From contig CAIJIA010000004.1 of assembly GCA_903820655.1 (NCBI GenBank), forward strand, positions 1 through 9,261: a DNA stretch of 9,261 bases. Direction: 5' to 3'. Of this stretch, positions 5,812 to 9,261 are shown one piece after another (position 1 is the first letter of the stretch; each line of letters opens with the position of its first letter). The notes beneath the pieces were generated by a model. That model was not told where the DNA came from. It worked only from the letters and a program-made list of their open reading frames with translations, and ran no database searches. A program made the translations under genes and the position numbers. Origin of the DNA: an uncultured Chloroflexota bacterium (GTDB lineage: Bacteria > Chloroflexota > Limnocylindria > Limnocylindrales > Limnocylindraceae).

Positions 5812-7448
5812 TGCATCGCCTCGCGCGATCCCTTCGTTGGCGCACTCTCTGCCCCAGATTCCAGCGCCGCGAGCTTGTTCGCAGCGGTGACATACGCGAC
5901 GAGCGATGCGTCAATGATGTTCGTGGAGAGGCCTTGCCCCGTGACCATCGGCGCGTTCGGAAGTGGCTTCCCCTCGGCGTCAAGGTCGTTCGAGCGACGG
6001 CACTTCGTCGTGACCTGTCCCTGGGCATCTTCGCCCTCGCTCACGGCACGAATCTCGTACTCCGCGAGGATCGGGCTCCAGCCGAGGGTTGGGGCGACCG
6101 CCTTGTCGATGGCCTCATAGAGGGCGTCGACGGGGCCGTTCCCTGTGGATTCCGCCGTGGCCTCCACACCGTTCACCCGCACCTCAACCCGGCCAGATGA
6201 GCCGCCGCCGCGTGAGCTGGCGACGCTCCAGTCGAGCAGTTCAATGGTTGCGGCGCTACCGGTAGCGGCTCGTTTGTCGACGAGCGCCAACAGGTCGGCG
6301 TCGGTCAGCTCCTTCTTCACATCAGCCAGGGCAATCGCCTCGCGGTAGAGGGCGTCGAGCGCCTCCCCACTGAGGTCGTGACCGAGTTCGGCGAACTTCG
6401 CCTGCAGGCCACGACGCCCTGAAAGCTTGCCGATGGTCAGGCTCGAACCGACGAGGCCAACCGACTGCGGCGTCATGATTTCGTAGGTGAGCGGATTCTT
6501 CAGGACGCCGTCCTGATGGATCCCCGACTCATGCGCAAACGCGTTCGCGCCAACGATCGCCTTGTTCGGCTGCACGGCGAATCCGGTCAGATACGAAACA
6601 AGTCGGCTCGCTGATGTGAGCTGCTCGGTCTGCACGTGAATATCGTGCGACTCGAACTGACCCGGTCGGGTGCGCAGCGCCATCACCACCTCTTCGAGTG
6701 AGGCGTTGCCGGCGCGCTCGCCAAGTCCGTTGATGGTCACCTCAACCTGTCGTGCACCCGCCTGCACCGCCGCCAGCGTGTTGGCGGTCGCGAGGCCGAG
6801 ATCGTTGTGGCAGTGGACGCTGATCGTCGCATCGCGTCCAACGCGATCGACGACGAGCTTCGTGAGCGAGGCGTACTCCGACGGAATCGCGTAGCCAACG
6901 GTGTCCGGGATGTTCACGGTCGAGGCACCAGCCTGAACCACCGCCTCGTAGACCTGCAACAGGTAGTCATGATCGGTGCGGCTCGCATCCTCGGCGGAGA
7001 ACTCCACCTCGGCATCGCGACCCAGCTTCTCGCGGGCGTACTTCACCCACTTCACCGCCTCGGCGAGGGCCGCCTCGCGCGTGGTGCGCAGCTTGTGCGT
7101 CAGGTGAATGTCGGAGGTTGCAATGAACAAATGCAGGTGTGGTCGATCCGACACCTTGATCGCGTCGATGGCACGCTGCGGATCGCCATCTTTACAACGG
7201 GCGAGCGCGGCGATGCCGATCCCCTTCGTGGCGAGGGCGATCTGTCGCACCGCCTCAAAGTCACCTTCGGATGCGGCGGGGAATCCCGCCTCGATCACGT
7301 CGACCTTCAGCTTGGCGAGCTGCCGCGCAACCTCCAACTTCTCTGCAACGGTGAGGCCGGCGCCTGGCGCCTGCTCACCATCACGCAGGGTTGTGTCGAA
7401 GATGCGAACGGCGCCGGTGGCGACGCCTGGGCCAGGAGCGCCGTTCAC
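5808..7448 (-). CDS. leuA: 2-isopropylmalate synthase
   Basis: Condenses 2-oxoisovalerate and acetyl-CoA to 2-isopropylmalate, the first committed step of leucine synthesis. The 546-residue protein is full length for the bacterial two-domain form. The catalytic TIM barrel carries FDTTLRDGEQAPGA at 17-30, the metal-binding HCHND at 212-216, GLGERAGNAS at 242-250 and HESGIHQDGVLK at 306-317. The C-terminal regulatory domain, about 400-525, contains STGNGPVDALYEAIDKAV at 434-451, so leucine feedback is likely. The GTG start overlaps the ilvC stop as GTGA. GGAG and AAGGG lie upstream but rather far from the start, consistent with coupled translation. The protein is a distant paralogue of CimA two genes downstream. 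The next gene begins within its last codons, so leuC and leuD, which often sit here, are absent. Confidence 0.95.
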   Translation of the reverse strand: MNGAPGPGVATGAVRIFDTTLRDGEQAPGAGLTVAEKLEVARQLAKLKVDVIEAGFPAASEGDFEAVRQIALATKGIGIAALARCKDGDPQRAIDAIKVSDRPHLHLFIATSDIHLTHKLRTTREAALAEAVKWVKYAREKLGRDAEVEFSAEDASRTDHDYLLQVYEAVVQAGASTVNIPDTVGYAIPSEYASLTKLVVDRVGRDATISVHCHNDLGLATANTLAAVQAGARQVEVTINGLGERAGNASLEEVVMALRTRPGQFESHDIHVQTEQLTSASRLVSYLTGFAVQPNKAIVGANAFAHESGIHQDGVLKNPLTYEIMTPQSVGLVGSSLTIGKLSGRRGLQAKFAELGHDLSGEALDALYREAIALADVKKELTDADLLALVDKRAATGSAATIELLDWSVASSRGGGSSGRVEVRVNGVEATAESTGNGPVDALYEAIDKAVAPTLGWSPILAEYEIRAVSEGEDAQGQVTTKCRRSNDLDAEGKPLPNAPMVTGQGLSTNIIDASLVAYVTAANKLAALESGAESAPTKGSREAMQ

Positions 7449-8494
7449 TTGGCGGCGCCCTTCTCCGCGGCACCCTGTGCGCCATCCATGTCGACCTCGA
7501 CCGGATTCAAGAACGTCATCTGGTGGCGCAGCCCCTTGCCGACCTTCTCGATTGGGTGACCCGAGTTTGCGGCGCGCAAGCGCTTGTACTCTGGGCGACC
7601 CGCCTCATCTTCGGCAATCCAACGCTTCGCGAAGGTGCCATCCTGAATCTCGGTGAGCACCTCCTTCATGCGCGCCTTCACCGACGCATCGATGATGCGC
7701 GGGCCGGACGTGTAGTCGCCCCACTCGGCGGTGTCAGAGACAGAGAAGCGCATGAAGTCGAGTCCGCCGCGATACATCAGGTCGACGATGAGCTTCAACT
7801 CATGCATCGTCTCGAAGTAGGCGAGCTCTGGGTCGTAGCCAGCCTCGACCAGCGTCTCCCACGCACTCTTCACGAGTTGTGCGGTGCCGCCACAGAGCAC
7901 GGCCTGTTCGCCGAAGAGGTCGCTCTCGGTCTCATCCTTGAAGGTCGTCTCCATGATTCCGGCGCGTGTGCAGCCGAGTCCATTGGCGTACGCCATGACG
8001 CGCGCTCGTGCGGTACCGGTGGCCTCTTGCCCAACGGCGAAGAGGGCAGGGACGCCGCCGCCCGAAACGTAGACGGAGCGCACGAGGTGGCCTGGTCCCT
8101 TCGGCGCGATCATGCCGACGTCGGTTCCTTCGGCCGGCTTGATGCGACCGAAATGAATATTGAAGCCGTGGGCAAACAGGAGCAGTGCACCCTTCTTCAA
8201 GTTGCCGGCGATTTCGCTGTCGTAGAGCGCCTTCTGTGCCGTGTCTGGCGCGGCGATCATCACGACGTCGGCGCGCTTCGTTGCCTCGGCGGCGGTGAAG
8301 ACTTCAAAGCCGTCGGCGGCGGCAACAGAGCGGCTCTTCGAACCCTCCTTGAGGCCGATGATCACGGTGAGCCCTGACTCCTTCAGGTTGCGAGCGTGGG
8401 CGTGCCCCTGGCTGCCGTACCCGATCACGGCAATGACCTGACCCTTCAGGGCCTCGAGTGGCGCCTCGGCGCTGTAGTACATCTTTACGCTCAT
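7445..8494 (-). CDS. ilvC: Ketol-acid reductoisomerase, class I
   Basis: Isomerises and reduces acetolactate or acetohydroxybutyrate to the dihydroxy acids of valine/leucine and isoleucine synthesis, using Mg2+ and NAD(P)H. The 349-residue protein is a normal short (class I) enzyme. It has the Rossmann motif GYGSQGHAHARN at 25-36, the cofactor-specificity loop GLKEGSKSRS at 47-56, catalytic His109 in LLFAHGFNIH, PKGPGH at 131-136, and the acidic metal ligands in TESDLFGEQ (Asp192, Glu196), with Glu228 and Glu232 in FETMHELK. The two serines of the loop usually bind the 2'-phosphate of NADPH. The loop reads K-E-G-S-K-S-R where R-P-G-S-K-S-W is common, so cofactor preference may be altered. The ATG overlaps the ilvN stop as ATGA and has the best ribosome binding site in the window. 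The last ~15 residues are an Ala/Gly/Lys-rich tail. Confidence 0.97.
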   Translation of the reverse strand: MSVKMYYSAEAPLEALKGQVIAVIGYGSQGHAHARNLKESGLTVIIGLKEGSKSRSVAAADGFEVFTAAEATKRADVVMIAAPDTAQKALYDSEIAGNLKKGALLLFAHGFNIHFGRIKPAEGTDVGMIAPKGPGHLVRSVYVSGGGVPALFAVGQEATGTARARVMAYANGLGCTRAGIMETTFKDETESDLFGEQAVLCGGTAQLVKSAWETLVEAGYDPELAYFETMHELKLIVDLMYRGGLDFMRFSVSDTAEWGDYTSGPRIIDASVKARMKEVLTEIQDGTFAKRWIAEDEAGRPEYKRLRAANSGHPIEKVGKGLRHQMTFLNPVEVDMDGAQGAAEKGAAK

Positions 8495-9042
8495 CGCTTC
8501 ACCTGCTCCTCAATTGACCCGCTGCCGCGGGACATCACTACTGAGCCAGTTCGCACCAGCTCCTTGATTCCGAACTCCCGAAGGAGCTCGACCAACGTGT
8601 CGATCTCGGGCGGATCCCCGACCGCCTCGACGATAACCGCCTCATCCCCCAGGTCAACGACCTTGGCCCGATGCATCTCAGCCACGCTCACGATCTCGGG
8701 GCGCGACCGCTTGGTTGCGCGCACCTTGATCAGGGCGAATTCGTGCTCAACGATCGAGTCGTCGGTCACGTCTTGCACCTTCAGTACATCGATCAACTTG
8801 TAGAGCTGCTTCGCCGCCTGCTCCACGTGCACCTCGTCGCCCACGATCGTGAGGGTCATGCGTGAGGTGTCGCTGCGCTCGGTCACCGAAACGGCAAGCG
8901 ACTCAATATTGAAGTTTCGCGCGCGCATCAGGCTCGCCACACGATTCAGCACACCTGGCTTGTTGTTGACGATCGCCACAATCAGGTGGCGACGCTCGTC
9001 ACCTGAGCCAGGAAGCGATCGCGCTGTAGTCGTTGGGGTCAC
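8491..9042 (-). CDS. ilvN: Acetolactate synthase small (regulatory) subunit
   Basis: Regulatory subunit that activates the catalytic IlvB subunit and confers feedback inhibition by valine. It is 183 residues long, matching the long IlvH-like form. After a ~17-residue variable leader, an ACT domain runs from about 18 to 93, with NNKPGVLNRVASLMRARNFN at 26-45 followed by IESL; this is the loop-helix region where valine binds. The second domain, about 98-170, contains EFALIKV (101-107) and LREFGIKELVRTG (154-166), typical of this family. The GTG start at 9042 overlaps the ilvB stop as GTGA, which supports that start, and a GGGGGTG sequence upstream is one base from a full Shine-Dalgarno match. 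Its own stop overlaps the ilvC start. The symbols ilvN and ilvH are both used for this family. Confidence 0.96.
   Translation of the reverse strand: MTPTTTARSLPGSGDERRHLIVAIVNNKPGVLNRVASLMRARNFNIESLAVSVTERSDTSRMTLTIVGDEVHVEQAAKQLYKLIDVLKVQDVTDDSIVEHEFALIKVRATKRSRPEIVSVAEMHRAKVVDLGDEAVIVEAVGDPPEIDTLVELLREFGIKELVRTGSVVMSRGSGSIEEQVKR
8499..8511 (-). promoter_or_regulatory. Ribosome binding site of ilvC
   Basis: On the minus strand GAGGAG (8511-8506) and AGGTGA (8504-8499) lie in tandem inside the last codons of ilvN. The second ends about 5 bases before the ilvC ATG, near the ideal distance. This is much stronger than the sites before cimA and pheA, so ilvC may be initiated independently as well as by coupling, which fits the high demand for this enzyme. 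Confidence 0.6.
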
Positions 9043-9261
9043 TTGGCACCCCCGTTTGTTGGATTCATTGGATCCACGCGCGGCCCAGTGGCACCCTCGG
9101 TCACGTCCTCACCATCATCACCCCACTTGTCGATCAGGTCGGAGAGTCCCTTCCCTGCTGGCATCATCGGGTAGACGTTCTGTCGCTCGGCGATCTCAAA
9201 CCAGATCAGCGCAGGGCCATCGGCGGCGAGCGCAGCGACAACCGCCGCATCAACCTCTTCC
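9039..9261 (-). CDS. ilvB: Acetolactate synthase large (catalytic) subunit, C-terminal fragment
   Basis: Only the last 73 codons are inside the window; the gene continues past the right edge. IlvB is the thiamine-diphosphate enzyme that condenses two pyruvates, or pyruvate and 2-oxobutyrate, in branched-chain amino acid synthesis. The fragment contains ALIWFEIAERQNVYPMMPAG followed by KGLSDLI, the characteristic C-terminal end of acetolactate synthases, which usually reads close to ENVYPMVPPG. After it comes an acidic, Gly-rich tail of about 28 residues that looks longer than usual and poorly structured. The TGA stop overlaps the ilvN GTG as GTGA. The partner identity of the next gene (regulatory subunit) strongly supports the call. 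The thiamine-binding domains cannot be seen. Confidence 0.9.
   Translation of the reverse strand, partial: EEVDAAVVAALAADGPALIWFEIAERQNVYPMMPAGKGLSDLIDKWGDDGEDVTEGATGPRVDPMNPTNGGAK

Larger units (their letters stand above)
2145..9261 (-). other. Operon ilvB-ilvN-ilvC-leuA-leuB-cimA-pheA with 4-base overlaps at every junction
   Basis: Seven minus-strand genes are joined by stop/start overlaps: GTGA at 9039-9042, ATGA at 8491-8494, GTGA at 7445-7448, GTGA at 5808-5811, GTGA at 4636-4639, and ATGA at 2978-2981. There is no room for internal terminators, and cotranscription is almost certain. The start codons are mostly GTG, and several lack a good Shine-Dalgarno sequence, so ribosomes probably reinitiate from one gene to the next. 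The promoter and any leader peptide, T-box or other attenuator would be upstream of ilvB, outside the window. Confidence 0.88.

Noticed and set aside
6807..7559. Plus-strand open frame of 250 codons opposite leuA
   Set aside because: It lies wholly opposite well-supported leuA and ilvC coding sequence and shows no recognisable domain.
7391..8377. Long plus-strand open frame (328 codons) opposite ilvC and the start of leuA
   Set aside because: ilvC and leuA on the minus strand are certain from catalytic motifs. The antisense product is an Arg-rich, motif-free sequence typical of shadow frames in GC-rich DNA.

Overview
The window is a compact, GC-rich bacterial segment. Almost all of it is one minus-strand amino-acid biosynthesis operon, read from the right edge to the left: ilvB (3' end only), ilvN, ilvC, leuA, leuB, cimA and pheA. 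A minus-strand aldehyde dehydrogenase follows after a 35-bp gap. At the left edge the 3' part of an unrecognised plus-strand gene runs convergently into the dehydrogenase. No gene-free stretch exceeds about 36 bp, and I see no RNA genes, mobile elements, CRISPR arrays or phage genes.

Operon architecture: all six junctions from ilvB to pheA are 4-base stop/start overlaps (GTGA or ATGA), so the seven cistrons are very probably cotranscribed and translationally coupled. The promoter and any leader control lie outside the window, upstream of ilvB. The coupling ends at pheA, and the dehydrogenase has its own start with no evident Shine-Dalgarno sequence.

Pathway logic: IlvBN (acetolactate/acetohydroxybutyrate synthase) and IlvC (ketol-acid reductoisomerase) serve valine, leucine and isoleucine. 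LeuA and LeuB serve leucine. CimA makes citramalate from pyruvate and acetyl-CoA, and LeuB can act again on the methylmalate derived from it, giving 2-oxobutyrate. Isoleucine can therefore be made without threonine deaminase. LeuC, LeuD (isopropylmalate isomerase), IlvD and the transaminase are not here and must be encoded elsewhere or upstream. PheA (prephenate dehydratase with an ACT domain) is the unexpected member, adding phenylalanine synthesis to a branched-chain amino acid operon.

Organism: GC richness, frequent GTG starts and overlapping genes point to a streamlined, free-living, prototrophic bacterium. From memory, Dehalococcoides-type Chloroflexota have a similar ilv-leu-cimA order with leuCD between leuA and leuB, so a Chloroflexota relative is a reasonable but unproven guess.

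I did not find a convincing new biological system. The points most worth checking are the chain of overlaps, pheA in this operon, the missing leuCD, the small region between pheA and the dehydrogenase, and the unidentified plus-strand gene.
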